Shown in pieces: positions 9,677 to 20,396 of a stretch of 43,209 bases of DNA; position 1 is the stretch's first letter; each line of letters starts with the position of its first letter. The stretch comes from Bryobacteraceae bacterium (lineage in GTDB: Bacteria; Acidobacteriota; Terriglobia; Bryobacterales; Bryobacteraceae), in contig JASHSS010000035.1 in NCBI GenBank assembly GCA_030038565.1, positions 1 through 43,209 on the forward strand, given 5' to 3'. The notes under the pieces are model-generated. The model did no database searches. It had not been told where the DNA came from and saw nothing but the letters and a program-made list of their open reading frames with translations. The translations under genes and the position numbers were made by a program.

Positions 9677-10129
9677 CTATAGATTCTCCAGCACCTCGGC
9701 GGCGTGCCCCTTGGCCTTCACCTTGCCGTAGATCTTTTCGATTTTCCCATCCGGGCCGATCACGAAGGTGGTGCGCTCGATGCCCATCACCTTCTTGCCG
9801 TACATGTTCTTCTCCTTCCAAACGCCGTAGGCGTTGGCCGCGGCCTTTTCCTCATCGGCCAGCAAGGCGAACGGCAGGCCGTACTTGGTTTTGAACTTCG
9901 CCTGGGCGGACGGCTTGTCGGGGGAGATCCCCACCACCACCGCGCCCTTTTTTCCAAACCCCTGAATGCCGTCGCGAAACTCGCACGCCTCGGTGGTGCA
10001 GCCGGGTGTATCGGCCTTGGGATAGAAATACAGCACCAGGCGCTTGCCCTTCAAATCGGCGAGCTGGAACTCCTCGCCCGAATCGGTGCGCAAGTGAATA
10101 TCGGGAGCCTGGTCGCCTTCTTTCAGCAT
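9677..10129 (-). CDS. bcp: Thioredoxin-dependent peroxiredoxin (Bcp/PrxQ)
   Basis: LKEGDQAPDIHL, YFYPKADTPGCTTEACEFRD, VVVGISPD motifs. Confidence 0.95.
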   Translation of the reverse strand: MLKEGDQAPDIHLRTDSGEEFQLADLKGKRLVLYFYPKADTPGCTTEACEFRDGIQGFGKKGAVVVGISPDKPSAQAKFKTKYGLPFALLADEEKAAANAYGVWKEKNMYGKKVMGIERTTFVIGPDGKIEKIYGKVKAKGHAAEVLENL

Positions 10130-11616
10130 TTCTCACCTCCTGCCAGATTGCGCTTCAAAAGCTCTGTGACAACCGTCACGTTGGCCTGCCCGCGGGTGGC
10201 GCGCATGGCCTGGCCCACCAGGAGATTCAGCACCGTGGTTTTACCGGCGCGGTACTGCGTCACCTGCTTGGGAAAGCCCGCGATCACCTCGGCGATGACC
10301 TTCTCCAACGCACCGGTGTCGCTGATCTGCTTCAACCCCTCGCGCTCGATGATCGCTCCGGCGGCTTGGCCCGAAGAAAACATTTTTGGGAAAATCTCCT
10401 TGGCCAGCTTGCCCGAAATCTCGCCCGCGGCGATGCGCTTCACCAGGTCGCCAAGGTGTTCGGCGCTCACCGGCGATTCGCCAATCTCCTTGCCCTCGGC
10501 CTTCAGCAGGCCCATCAAATCGCCCATCACCCAGTTGGCGGCGGTCTTGGGATCGCCCGAAACGCGGGCCGCGGTTTCGAAATACTCGCTCGACGCGCGC
10601 GTGGCGGTGAGCACCCCGGCATCGTACTCGCGCAGGCCGAATTCGCCGATGAAGCGCGCGCGCTTGTGCGCCGGAAGCTCCGGCATGACCCCCCGCACGC
10701 CGGCCAGCCACTTTTCGGAGATGCGCAGCGGCACCAGGTCCGGCTCGGGGAAGTAGCGGTAATCGTGGGCGTCCTCCTTGCTGCGCATGCTGAAGGTCTC
10801 GCCCACCTCGGGATTGTAGAGGCGCGTCTCCTGCACCACGCGGCCGCCCGATTCGAGCACCGCCACCTGGCGCGCGATTTCGTAATCCAGGGCCTGCTTC
10901 AGGAAGCGGAACGAGTTGAGGTTCTTTACCTCCGCCTTGACGCCGAACTTTTCCGCGCCCTTCAGCCGCACCGAGACGTTGGCGTCGCAGCGCAGGTGGC
11001 CCTTTTCCATGTCGCAGGTGGAGACTTCCACGAACTGGAGCGTCTGCTTGATCTCCATGAGGTAGGCGTAGGCTTCCTCCGAGCTGCGCATATCGGGCTC
11101 GCTGACAATCTCGATCAGCGGCGTGCCGGAACGGTTCAGGTCCACATAGGAGTAGCGGCCGGAATCGCGGAAGCCGTCGTGGATGCTCTTGCCGGCGTCG
11201 TCTTCCATGTGGACGCGGGTGACCCCGATGCGCCGCACCGCGCCATTGACCACGATCTCCACGTGGCCACACCCGGCCAGCGGCTCGTCGTACTGCGAGA
11301 TCTGGTAGCCCTTGGGCAGATCCGGATAAAAATAGTTCTTGCGCGCGAAACGGGATTGCGCCGGGATCTCGCACTCCAGCGCCAGAGCGGCCTTGAGGGC
11401 CAACTCGACGGCGGCGCGGTTGAGCACCGGAAGCGCCCCGGGCAGCCCCAGGCACACCGGACAGACATTGGTATTGGGCGGCGCGCCGAAGCTGGTGGGG
11501 CAGCCGCAGAAAATCTTCGTGGCGGTCGCGAGCTGCACGTGCACTTCCAGCCCGATCACCGGCTCGTAGCGGGCGATGCTTTCAGGCGAGGCCAGGTCAA
11601 TTGCCGAAGAGGACAT
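10123..11616 (-). CDS. gatB: Asp-tRNA(Asn)/Glu-tRNA(Gln) amidotransferase subunit B
   Basis: YEPVIGLEVHVQLATATKIFCGCPTSFGAPPNTNVCPVCLGLPGALPVLN; RNSGTPLIEIVSEPDMRS-type motif. Confidence 0.97.
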   Translation of the reverse strand: MSSSAIDLASPESIARYEPVIGLEVHVQLATATKIFCGCPTSFGAPPNTNVCPVCLGLPGALPVLNRAAVELALKAALALECEIPAQSRFARKNYFYPDLPKGYQISQYDEPLAGCGHVEIVVNGAVRRIGVTRVHMEDDAGKSIHDGFRDSGRYSYVDLNRSGTPLIEIVSEPDMRSSEEAYAYLMEIKQTLQFVEVSTCDMEKGHLRCDANVSVRLKGAEKFGVKAEVKNLNSFRFLKQALDYEIARQVAVLESGGRVVQETRLYNPEVGETFSMRSKEDAHDYRYFPEPDLVPLRISEKWLAGVRGVMPELPAHKRARFIGEFGLREYDAGVLTATRASSEYFETAARVSGDPKTAANWVMGDLMGLLKAEGKEIGESPVSAEHLGDLVKRIAAGEISGKLAKEIFPKMFSSGQAAGAIIEREGLKQISDTGALEKVIAEVIAGFPKQVTQYRAGKTTVLNLLVGQAMRATRGQANVTVVTELLKRNLAGGEKC

Positions 11617-11656
11617 GGTGTGCTTTCATTGTAGAATCTCCGGGCCAGGCGGGGAA

Positions 11657-11752
11657 TTCACCACGGAGGCGCGGAGTCCACGGAGGAAGCACGGAGAAAA
11701 CCAGGAGGTCCAGCAAGGTTCTTCTCCCTGCTCTCCGTGCCTCCGTGTGAAA
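11657..11752. repeat. Imperfect inverted repeat of CACGGAGG-type units
   Basis: Left arm ttcaccacggaggcgcggagtccacggaggaagcacggagaa, right arm ttctccctgctctccgtgcctccgtgtgaa. Confidence 0.75.
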
Positions 11753-11771
11753 ACAGTGCCCACCCGTCCCC

Positions 11772-12779
<1,008 letters not shown>

Positions 12780-12860
12780 AGGACCAGTCTATGCTGGAAC
12801 GGAAGCGATATCCGTGGCCGATTCGGTGTATGCTGCGGTATTGCCGTCGCGGTTTCACTT

Positions 12861-14186
12861 TTGAGCCAACCAACCGAAAAGCTCATCCGCGGATTCGGAC
12901 CCCTGGAGGCCGTGGCGCTCAACATGAGCAACATGGTGGGGGCCGGACCGTTCATCACCATTCCGCTGATTATCGCGTCCATGGGCGGGCCGCAGTGCAT
13001 GCTGGGCTGGCTCCTGGGCGCGGTCCTGGCGCTGGCGGATGGTCTGGTCTGGAGCGAATTGGCCGCCGCCATGCCGGGTACCGGCGGCACTTACCTCTAC
13101 CTGCGCGAAACCTTCCGCCAGACCAGGCTGGGCGGCCTGCTGCCGTTCCTGTTCATCTGGCAGTTCATCTTCAGCGGTCCCCTGGAAATCGCCTCCGGGT
13201 ATATCGGCTTCTCCCAATACGTGAGTTATTTCTGGCGCGGCATGACGGCGGGCGAGGCGCGCATGGTGAACGTGGCGGTGGGGGCGCTGGTGATCGCCCT
13301 GCTCTACCGGCGGATCACCACGGTGGGCCGCATTACCGTCACGCTGTGGGCGGGGGTGCTGGTCACCATGGCGTGGATCGTGGTGAGCGGGGTGGCCCAT
13401 TTTCACGCCCGCGTGGCATTCGATTTTCCGGCCCACGCATTCACCTTCTCGCGGGGCTTCGCCGCCGGGCTCGGCTCCGCCATGCTCATCGCCATGTACG
13501 ATTTCATGGGTTATTACGACATCTGTTACACCGGCGGCGAAGTCCGTAACCCGGCCCGCACGATTCCGCGTTCCATCATCTACTCGGTGCTGGCGGTGGC
13601 GGCGCTCTACGCGCTGATGAACCTGAGCATCATCGGGGTGGTGCCGTGGCGGGAGGCCATGCAATCGAAGTTCATCGCTTCCCAGTTCGTCGAGACGCTC
13701 TACGGGCCGAAGGCCGCCGCGGTGGCCACCGCCCTGGTTCTTTGGACGGCTTTGGCCTCGGTGTTCGCGCTGCTGCTGGGCTACAGCCGCATCCCGTACG
13801 CAGCCGCCGCCGACGGGCACTTCTTCGGGGTCTTCGCGCGGCTCCATCCGGAGGGAAAATTCCCGCACGTGTCGCTGCTGGCAATCGGGCTGCTGGCGAT
13901 TGGCGCATCGTTTTGGAGCCTGGATGCAGTGATCTCCGCGCTGCTCACGTCGCGAATCCTGGTACAGTTCATCGCCCAGATCTTCGCCCTCGACCGGCTG
14001 CGGAGACACCGCCCTGAGATCCCGCGTCCGTTCAAGATGTGGCTGTATCCCCTGCCGAGCGCGCTGGCCTTTTTGGGGTGGGCGTACATTTTCCTGACCT
14101 CCGGCTGGATCTTCATTGCCTTCGGCCTGCTGACGCTGGCCATGGGTGTGGCGGCGTATGCCGTTTGGAGGCGTGTGGGGGCATAG
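12861..14186 (+). CDS. APC-superfamily amino acid permease
   Basis: Multi-TM ORF; FGPLEAVALNMSNMVGAGPFITIPLI; TTG start in frame at 12861 after the divergent neighbour; the longer ORF call to 11910 runs over the antisense gene. Confidence 0.85.
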   Translation: MSQPTEKLIRGFGPLEAVALNMSNMVGAGPFITIPLIIASMGGPQCMLGWLLGAVLALADGLVWSELAAAMPGTGGTYLYLRETFRQTRLGGLLPFLFIWQFIFSGPLEIASGYIGFSQYVSYFWRGMTAGEARMVNVAVGALVIALLYRRITTVGRITVTLWAGVLVTMAWIVVSGVAHFHARVAFDFPAHAFTFSRGFAAGLGSAMLIAMYDFMGYYDICYTGGEVRNPARTIPRSIIYSVLAVAALYALMNLSIIGVVPWREAMQSKFIASQFVETLYGPKAAAVATALVLWTALASVFALLLGYSRIPYAAAADGHFFGVFARLHPEGKFPHVSLLAIGLLAIGASFWSLDAVISALLTSRILVQFIAQIFALDRLRRHRPEIPRPFKMWLYPLPSALAFLGWAYIFLTSGWIFIAFGLLTLAMGVAAYAVWRRVGA

Positions 14187-14224
14187 GCCAGGGATGTGGT
14201 AGTGTCATGGCGGAGGAGTAACTT

Positions 14225-15285
14225 GTGCCCATACCTACCGAACCGATCGGCAGTATTCCGCGGCCGGCAGAGCTGCTGGCTGCCCGGCAGGCGTTCGCGG
14301 AAGGCCGGATGACGGCTGCGGAATTCGCCCGGGCCGGAGAAGCCGCGCTGCGGGATACCATCCACCGCCTGGAGGAGACCGGCTCCCCGGTGATCACGGA
14401 CGGCGAACAGACCAAGCCCAGCTTTGCCACCTATCCGCTGGAAGGCATTTCGAACCTGGCGCCGGATGGCGTGGTGATTCCTTTTGAAGACGGCCACACC
14501 CGGCAATTGCCCCGGCTGACTGCAGGTCCGTTCCGCTACGGCACCCGCGCGTCCACCTACCTGGCGGCGGCTCGGCGTTTCACCGGGCTTCCGCTGAAGC
14601 AGGCGGTGATTTCGGCCTCAGCTTTGAGCCTGCTCTACCCCGGCACGGAGATTCCCGGTTACCCGCGCGAGCAATTTCTGGAGGACCTCGTCGCCGAAGC
14701 GGCAGCCGATATCCGCGGCTGCCTCGACCAGGGCGCCGATAGCGTGCAAATCGATTTCACCGAGGGCCGCCTGGCTCTCAAGCTCGATTCATCGGGAGGA
14801 TTGCTCGCGAGCTTCATCGCCCTGAACAACCGCGTGCTGGAGCATTTCTCCCCTGAAGAGCGCCGGCGCATCGGGGTGCACACCTGCCCGGGCGGCGACC
14901 GGGATGCCACCCACAGCGCCGCTGTGGATTACGCCGGGCTGCTGCCGGCTCTGTTCCAATTGCACGCCGGGCGCTTTTACATACAGTTGGCGAGCGAGAA
15001 AGATCCGGAGCGCGTCCTGGAGATCATCGGCCGCCACCGGCCGATCAGACCATCTTCGCCGGGGTGATCGATCCAATCGCGCCGGCCGTGGAAACGCCGG
15101 AGCAGGTGCGCGACCGCGTGCTGCTGGCCGCACGGCACCTGCCGGCGGGTCAATTCGGCACCACCGACGATTGCGGCTTCGCCCCCTTTTCCGACGACCT
15201 TTCGACCTCGCGGGAGATCGCCTTCGCCAAGATCCAGGCGCGGGTGGAAGGCACCCGGCTGGCCGCCCGGGAAATGCCGCAGTAA
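14225..15285 (+). pseudogene. Cobalamin-independent methionine synthase (MetE C-terminal)-like protein, apparent frameshift near 15040-15067
   Basis: ORF 14225-15067 ends GRHRPIRPSSPG*; the next frame continues the family (DQTIFAGVIDPIAPAVETPEQVRDRVLLAARHLPAGQFGTTDDCGFAPFSDDLSTSREIAFAKIQARVEGT) through 15285. Confidence 0.75.
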
Positions 15286-15396
15286 AGCGTCGCGCGTCCG
15301 CTTCCGAACCTGTTCGGCGGCCCCACGGCCCCCCGCCCCATCGGCAGGGCGATCATCGCGCAGCAGGCGTGGTCTCTGCCTGATCCGGGCCCCCTT

Positions 15397-16047
15397 TCAC
15401 ACCCTCCGCGTCGTGGCCAGCGAACCCTCCAGCGCAATGCGCACCAACTGGCTTCGCGTCCGCACGTGCGTCTTTTGGAATAACTGTTGCAGCGTGGCCT
15501 TCACCGCCCCTTCCGACACTCCAAGCTGTGCGGCGATCTCTTTGTTGGTGAGGCCTTCGAAGATCCCGCGGAGAACGCGCTGTTCGCGATCCGTCAACAG
15601 GGCCCGGAAGTTGGAATCCTCGCGCTGGTGGATGCCATCGGCCATTAACTGGATGACTTTCTGATCCAGCCACATCTCGCCGGCGGCTACCAGGCGGATG
15701 GCCTTGGCCAGCGTGCCCGGTGAGTTGTGCTTCAGAAACACGCCCGAGGCCCCCAACTGCAGCGCGATGGAAGATTCCGTGGCGGTCATTCCGGCGGTGA
15801 TCATCAGGAATTTGCCCTGGTAGCCGGCGCGCCGGGCGGAGCCGATGAACTGGCTGCCGTGGTCTTCGCCCAAATCGAAATCCAGCAGCACCACGTCCAC
15901 CGGCGTGCGGGCCAGGGCCTCCAACGCCTCCGCCGACGTCCCGCAGTTGCCGGCCATCTCAAAATCCGGCTCGGACGCCAGCAGGCGGCTCAGGCCTTCC
16001 CGGAACAGGATGTGGTCATCGAGCAATAAGAGTCGTATCGGGTTCAT
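15397..16047 (-). CDS. NarL/LuxR-family response regulator
   Basis: Receiver LLLLDDHILFREGL, VVLLDFDLG; C-terminal HTH LTDREQRVLRGIFEGLTNKEIAAQLGVSEGAVKATLQQLFQKTHVRTRSQLV. Confidence 0.93.
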   Translation of the reverse strand: MNPIRLLLLDDHILFREGLSRLLASEPDFEMAGNCGTSAEALEALARTPVDVVLLDFDLGEDHGSQFIGSARRAGYQGKFLMITAGMTATESSIALQLGASGVFLKHNSPGTLAKAIRLVAAGEMWLDQKVIQLMADGIHQREDSNFRALLTDREQRVLRGIFEGLTNKEIAAQLGVSEGAVKATLQQLFQKTHVRTRSQLVRIALEGSLATTRRV

Positions 16048-17446
16048 GGGAGACGGCCTCGGCGGAGCCGGCGACGGCCAGATCGATCACGAACGAGCAT
16101 CCCGCGCGGGTGGGATCGTGGCGCAGTTCGCCGCGGAACGAGCGGGCGAAGGCGCGCGAAAGATACAGGCCCAGCCCCGTGGAAGCGGCGCCCCTCTGGA
16201 AGGGCTGGAACAGTGTTTCGGGAGAAGCGATGCCCGGCCCGCTGTCGCTCACCCGGATGGAAACCATGTGGGGTCCGGCGGTTACCGAGATTTCGATACG
16301 CTTCTCCCGGGCGCCCTCAAGGGCCCGCTCGCTGTTCTTGGTCAGATTGAGCAGAATCTGGAGCAGCCTGTGGCGATCGCCCCACACCGGGGGAAGCTCG
16401 CCCGGAACGTTCCAGATCACCTGGATATTGGCCTCCTCGCAATACGGCTCCAGCACGATGCGCAGCTCGTCCAGAATCTCTCCGATCTCGATGCCGCCGA
16501 TCGGGGAGTGGTCGCGCGACTGCTTCAGCTCGAGCGAAGCGATCCGGTGCAGCGTTTCGACCAGCGCGCCCAGCGCTTCGAAGTCCTTGTTGCCGCGCAG
16601 CGTGCCGCCGCGCACCAGGTTCTCGTGGACCACCGCGATGGCGCTGCACACATTGCGGATCTCGTGGGAAACCGCGCCTACCAGGATGCGCGATCCCGCC
16701 AGCAGTTGCTCCAGGTTGCTCTCCTCCCGCTCGCGCAAGTCTTCGGAAGCGTCCACCACCAGGGCCGCCAGGCGCGGTCCCATGGCCGTGCGGTAAGTGG
16801 AGAAGAAGACGTTGGCCAGGAAGACATCGCCGCGCTCGCGTTCGCCGCGGCACTGCATCTCGGTGCGGAAAGCCTGTGCCGACTGCTCGAGGGAGGGCAC
16901 CCGCGCGAGAGAGGGCACATAGCGCCGGATGTTGCGCCCCGGCAGTAGGCTGTCCGGCACGCCGAACAGGCGATGGGCCGCTCCGTTGGCCAGCAGAATG
17001 ACTCCCTCAGGGGTCATGGTGAGGATGGCGGCGGGGCTCGAGTCGATCAGAAACTCCAATTGCTCCTCGGCCTCGCGGCGGGCATCCACTTCGGCTTCCA
17101 CGCGCCGCAGCGCGGCGGCCTCCCGCAGCCGGCTGAGGGTGACTTCAAAGGCGAACAGTCCCGTTCCGGCCAGCGATGTGAAGACCAGGATATCCCCCGG
17201 CAGCGAATTGGCCAGTGTGAACGGGAATGGGTCGAAGAGATCCGAGAGCAGGGTACACAGTAATGCGCAGGCCACCACCTGCCAGCGCGGCAGCACGGTA
17301 CCCACCAGGAGCATGGGAAAAAGATATAGAAAGCCGAACGAAATGTTCAGATCGACGCGCCAATCGATCAAGGCGATGATCGCGATCAGCAACGCAGCCC
17401 GTAGCAGAACGGCGCGCGGCGTCCCTTGCAGAAACGGGACATCCAT
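16016..17446 (-). CDS. Membrane sensor histidine kinase with PAS domain
   Basis: N-terminal TM segments; PAS FLIDSSPAAILTMTPEGVILLANGAAHRLFG; H-box GAVSHEIRNVCSA; N/G boxes NLTKNSERAL, VSDSGPGI, GLGLYLSRAFARS; overlaps the response regulator start. Confidence 0.92.
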   Translation of the reverse strand: MDVPFLQGTPRAVLLRAALLIAIIALIDWRVDLNISFGFLYLFPMLLVGTVLPRWQVVACALLCTLLSDLFDPFPFTLANSLPGDILVFTSLAGTGLFAFEVTLSRLREAAALRRVEAEVDARREAEEQLEFLIDSSPAAILTMTPEGVILLANGAAHRLFGVPDSLLPGRNIRRYVPSLARVPSLEQSAQAFRTEMQCRGERERGDVFLANVFFSTYRTAMGPRLAALVVDASEDLREREESNLEQLLAGSRILVGAVSHEIRNVCSAIAVVHENLVRGGTLRGNKDFEALGALVETLHRIASLELKQSRDHSPIGGIEIGEILDELRIVLEPYCEEANIQVIWNVPGELPPVWGDRHRLLQILLNLTKNSERALEGAREKRIEISVTAGPHMVSIRVSDSGPGIASPETLFQPFQRGAASTGLGLYLSRAFARSFRGELRHDPTRAGCSFVIDLAVAGSAEAVSHEPDTTLIAR

Positions 17447-17504
17447 TTCAAGCTCCTCTCCTTAAATTCTAGAAAAAACAAAACTTTTCGCAAAGCCTCT
17501 AGCC

Positions 17505-17535
17505 AAAAGATAGGTTTCTCCACACTAAAAGATAG
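17505..17535. promoter_or_regulatory. Paired AAAAGATAG direct repeat, 22-bp period (candidate regulator site)
   Basis: AAAAGATAG at 17505-17513 and 17527-17535 in the intergenic region between the divergent histidine kinase and TolC-like genes. Confidence 0.5.
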
Positions 17536-17747
17536 ATCCGCGGCGGAATGTGCGACAGCTACAGTAAAAGTACGGAAGACACTGGCGAGAGGCGTAGCGA
17601 TGCTTTCAGACGTCTTTCGGGACGACCGCGCTCCGAAGCCACGCCCCCCAGGGAGCTCCTGATCAGGGCGCCCCCGGCGGGTATCGTAAGGGAGCGGCTG
17701 GCGGCAAGGAGCCGGTGTTTTTCCGGCAGCGCTTTTCAGGAGGAATC

Positions 17748-19022
17748 ATGCGGCGCCTGCGGTGGCGTCTGTGGCTGGGAATGACAGCGGTGGTTTGGTT
17801 CGCCGGGGGCGCATGGGCGCAGCAGCCTCTCACCTGGCAGCAGGTGCGCGCGAAGTTCGAGGCAACCAACCCTACCTTGAAAGCGGCTGAACTCACCATC
17901 GATGAGGGCCGCGCCGCCGAAATCACCGCTTACCTGCGTCCTAACCCCGACTTCACTCTGTTGACCGATGGGAGTCAGATTGCCCCGTACCAGGGAGTGT
18001 GGCGTCCGTTCACCGGCACTGACATTTCCACCAGCTTCAGCTACCTGCACGAGCGCGCCCATAAACGCGAACTGCGTCTCGATAGCGCGCGAAAGGGCAC
18101 GGCGCTGGCCGTTTCCTCGCGTGACGACCAGGAACGCAACCTGCTATTCAACCTGCGCGGCGCCTTTGTCCAGGCGCTGGAAGCCAAGGCGGTGCTGGCG
18201 GAGGCCAACACCAACCTGGCCTACTACGATCGCCTGCTCGCCGTAAGCAACGACCGGTTCAGAGCCGGGGACATCGCGCAGGTGGACCTGGACCGTCTGG
18301 AACTTCAACGGGTGCAGTTCGAAACCGACGTGCAGACGGCCCTGGTAAATGTGCGCACCGCCAAAATTCAGCTTCTGCAACTGCTCGACGACCGCACGCC
18401 GGTGGAGCGGTTCGACATCACCGGTCCGTTCGAGTTCCCCGATACCCTGCCGCCGCTGGACGAAGTGCGCAGCGCCGCGCTGGCCACCCGGCCGGATTTG
18501 CGGGAGGCCCTTGAATCCGTCGATAAGGCCAATGCGGATTACAAGCTGGCCGTATCGAACGGCTCGGCCGATCCCACTTACAGCGCCTGGTGGACGCACA
18601 ACCCTTCGTTCAACAACCCGTACGACAACGAGACCCTGGGCGTCAGCGTCACCATTCCGCTGCGCATCTTCGACCGCAACCAGGGCGAGAAAGCACGCAC
18701 TCTCCTGGATATCCGCCGCAACCAGCGGCTGGCGGACGCTACCCGCGCCCAGGTTTTCAGCGACGTGGATTCGGCCTACGCCACGCTGATCGGTAACCTG
18801 GCCCTGCTGCGGCCGTATAAAGCCAAATATTTGCAGCTTGCCACGCGCGTGCGCGACACAGTCTCGTATGCCTATCAACACGGCGGCGCGTCGCTGCTGG
18901 ATTTTTTGCAGGCGCAGCAGGACTATCGCAGCGTGCAGGTGAATTATCTGAATCTGATTGGCGCCTGGTTAAGCGCCGCCAATCAACTCAATATGGCGGT
19001 GGGCCGTGAGGTGATCCAATGA
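17748..19022 (+). CDS. TolC/CusC-like outer membrane efflux protein
   Basis: Signal peptide MRRLRWRLWLGMTAVVWFAGGAWAQ, Shine-Dalgarno aggagg just upstream; OEP coiled-coil helices. Confidence 0.88.
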   Translation: MRRLRWRLWLGMTAVVWFAGGAWAQQPLTWQQVRAKFEATNPTLKAAELTIDEGRAAEITAYLRPNPDFTLLTDGSQIAPYQGVWRPFTGTDISTSFSYLHERAHKRELRLDSARKGTALAVSSRDDQERNLLFNLRGAFVQALEAKAVLAEANTNLAYYDRLLAVSNDRFRAGDIAQVDLDRLELQRVQFETDVQTALVNVRTAKIQLLQLLDDRTPVERFDITGPFEFPDTLPPLDEVRSAALATRPDLREALESVDKANADYKLAVSNGSADPTYSAWWTHNPSFNNPYDNETLGVSVTIPLRIFDRNQGEKARTLLDIRRNQRLADATRAQVFSDVDSAYATLIGNLALLRPYKAKYLQLATRVRDTVSYAYQHGGASLLDFLQAQQDYRSVQVNYLNLIGAWLSAANQLNMAVGREVIQ

Positions 19023-20158
19023 AACACGAAATCTATGCGGCCGGCCTGTGCGGGCTGGCACTGGTATTGGCGGGGTGCGGCGCCAAAGGCAGCACACGCA
19101 ACGACGAAAAGGGCGAAGCCCCTCCCCCCGCCCAGGTGGTGCAGGAGGCGGATGCCAGCCTGGTCAAAGTAGACCATCCGGAACAGTTCCCCCTGGCTAC
19201 CGCGGTCTCCCGCGCCGCCGCTCCCGAGCTCAATGTGACCGGTGTGGTGACCGCCGACGTTTCGCGCAACGTGCCGGTGATTTCGCTGGCTTCCGGCCGG
19301 GTGGTGGATATTCGCGCGCGTCTGGGCGACACCGTTCAGAAGGGCCAGATCCTGATGCGCGTGCAAAGCGCCGACCTCTCCGGCGCGTTTTCGGACTACC
19401 GTCACGCGCTGGCCGATGAAGTCCTGGCGAACGCGCAACTGGACCGTTCCAAGCTGCTCTACGAAAAGGGCGCCATCGCGCAGAAAGACCTGGAAGTGGC
19501 CGTGGATACCGAGGAGAAGGCCAAGGTGGATGTCGAGACGGCGCTCGAACACCTGCACGTGCTGGGGGCCGATCCGGACCATCCGTCGCCCATCGTGGAC
19601 ATCCCCGCGCCGGCTTCCGGGGTGATCACCGAGCAGAACGTGACCGCCGCGGCGGGCGTCAAGACCCTCGATAATTCGCCCAACCTGTTCACGATTTCGG
19701 ACCTCTCGGAGGTCTGGATCCTGTGCGACGTATACGAGAACAATCTGCCTGCCGTGCACCTGGGCGAATTCGCCGACATCCGCCTGAATGCCTATCCCGG
19801 GCAGGTGTTCCACGCGCGCATCGGCAACATCGGACCGATTCTGGATCCCAACATCCGCACCGCCAAGGTGCGCCTGGAAATCCACAACCCCGGCCTGATG
19901 AAGCTGGGGATGTTCGTCACGGCCACCTTCCACGGGCAGACCATCGAAATGCGGGCGGTGGTTCCGGCATCCGCGGTGCTGCACCTGCACGATCGCGACT
20001 GGGTTTATATGCCCGCGCCCAACAACGGTTTCCGCCGCGTGGAAGTAGTTGGTGGCAAGATGCTGCCACCCGACCGCCAGGAGATCGAAAACGGCGTGAA
20101 GCCCGGCGACCAGGTGGTGGCCAACGCCCTGGTTCTGCAGAACGCTGCTGAGCAGTAA
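19019..20158 (+). CDS. RND efflux periplasmic adaptor (CusB/CzcB-like), lipoprotein
   Basis: Lipobox LVLAGC; GRVVDIRARLGDTVQKGQILMRVQS; overlaps upstream gene by 4 bp (ATGA). Confidence 0.9.
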   Translation: MKHEIYAAGLCGLALVLAGCGAKGSTRNDEKGEAPPPAQVVQEADASLVKVDHPEQFPLATAVSRAAAPELNVTGVVTADVSRNVPVISLASGRVVDIRARLGDTVQKGQILMRVQSADLSGAFSDYRHALADEVLANAQLDRSKLLYEKGAIAQKDLEVAVDTEEKAKVDVETALEHLHVLGADPDHPSPIVDIPAPASGVITEQNVTAAAGVKTLDNSPNLFTISDLSEVWILCDVYENNLPAVHLGEFADIRLNAYPGQVFHARIGNIGPILDPNIRTAKVRLEIHNPGLMKLGMFVTATFHGQTIEMRAVVPASAVLHLHDRDWVYMPAPNNGFRRVEVVGGKMLPPDRQEIENGVKPGDQVVANALVLQNAAEQ

Positions 20159-20315
20159 GAGGCGCCGCCTGGACGCCGGAACGAGGAGAACGAGCCTTTC
20201 CGCGTCTTACTCCAGGCCCCCAGCGCACCCCGCCCCCCGTGTCCGGGACTCTAAATTGCCCGCTGGCTTTTTGAACTGGTGGTCGGACACGCGCCTGAGC
20301 TGGCGGCCCGTTCCC

Positions 20316-20346
20316 AAAAGATAGGGCCAGGTGAATCGAAAGATAG
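20316..20346. promoter_or_regulatory. Second AAAGATAG pair, 22-bp period
   Basis: AAAGATAG at 20317-20324 and 20339-20346, 50 bp upstream of the RND pump start. Confidence 0.5.
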
Positions 20347-20396
20347 GGCCACCCAGGGGGGGCCTGTCGCTACATTGAAAGCAGGCTTCAATTTCC

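Noticed and set aside
10006-11634. 542-aa plus-strand ORF
   Set aside because: Antisense to gatB; His/Gly/Arg-rich low-complexity translation with no domain.
17426-17662. 78-aa ORF over the kinase/TolC intergenic region
   Set aside because: Overlaps the kinase start and the motif region; no family resemblance.
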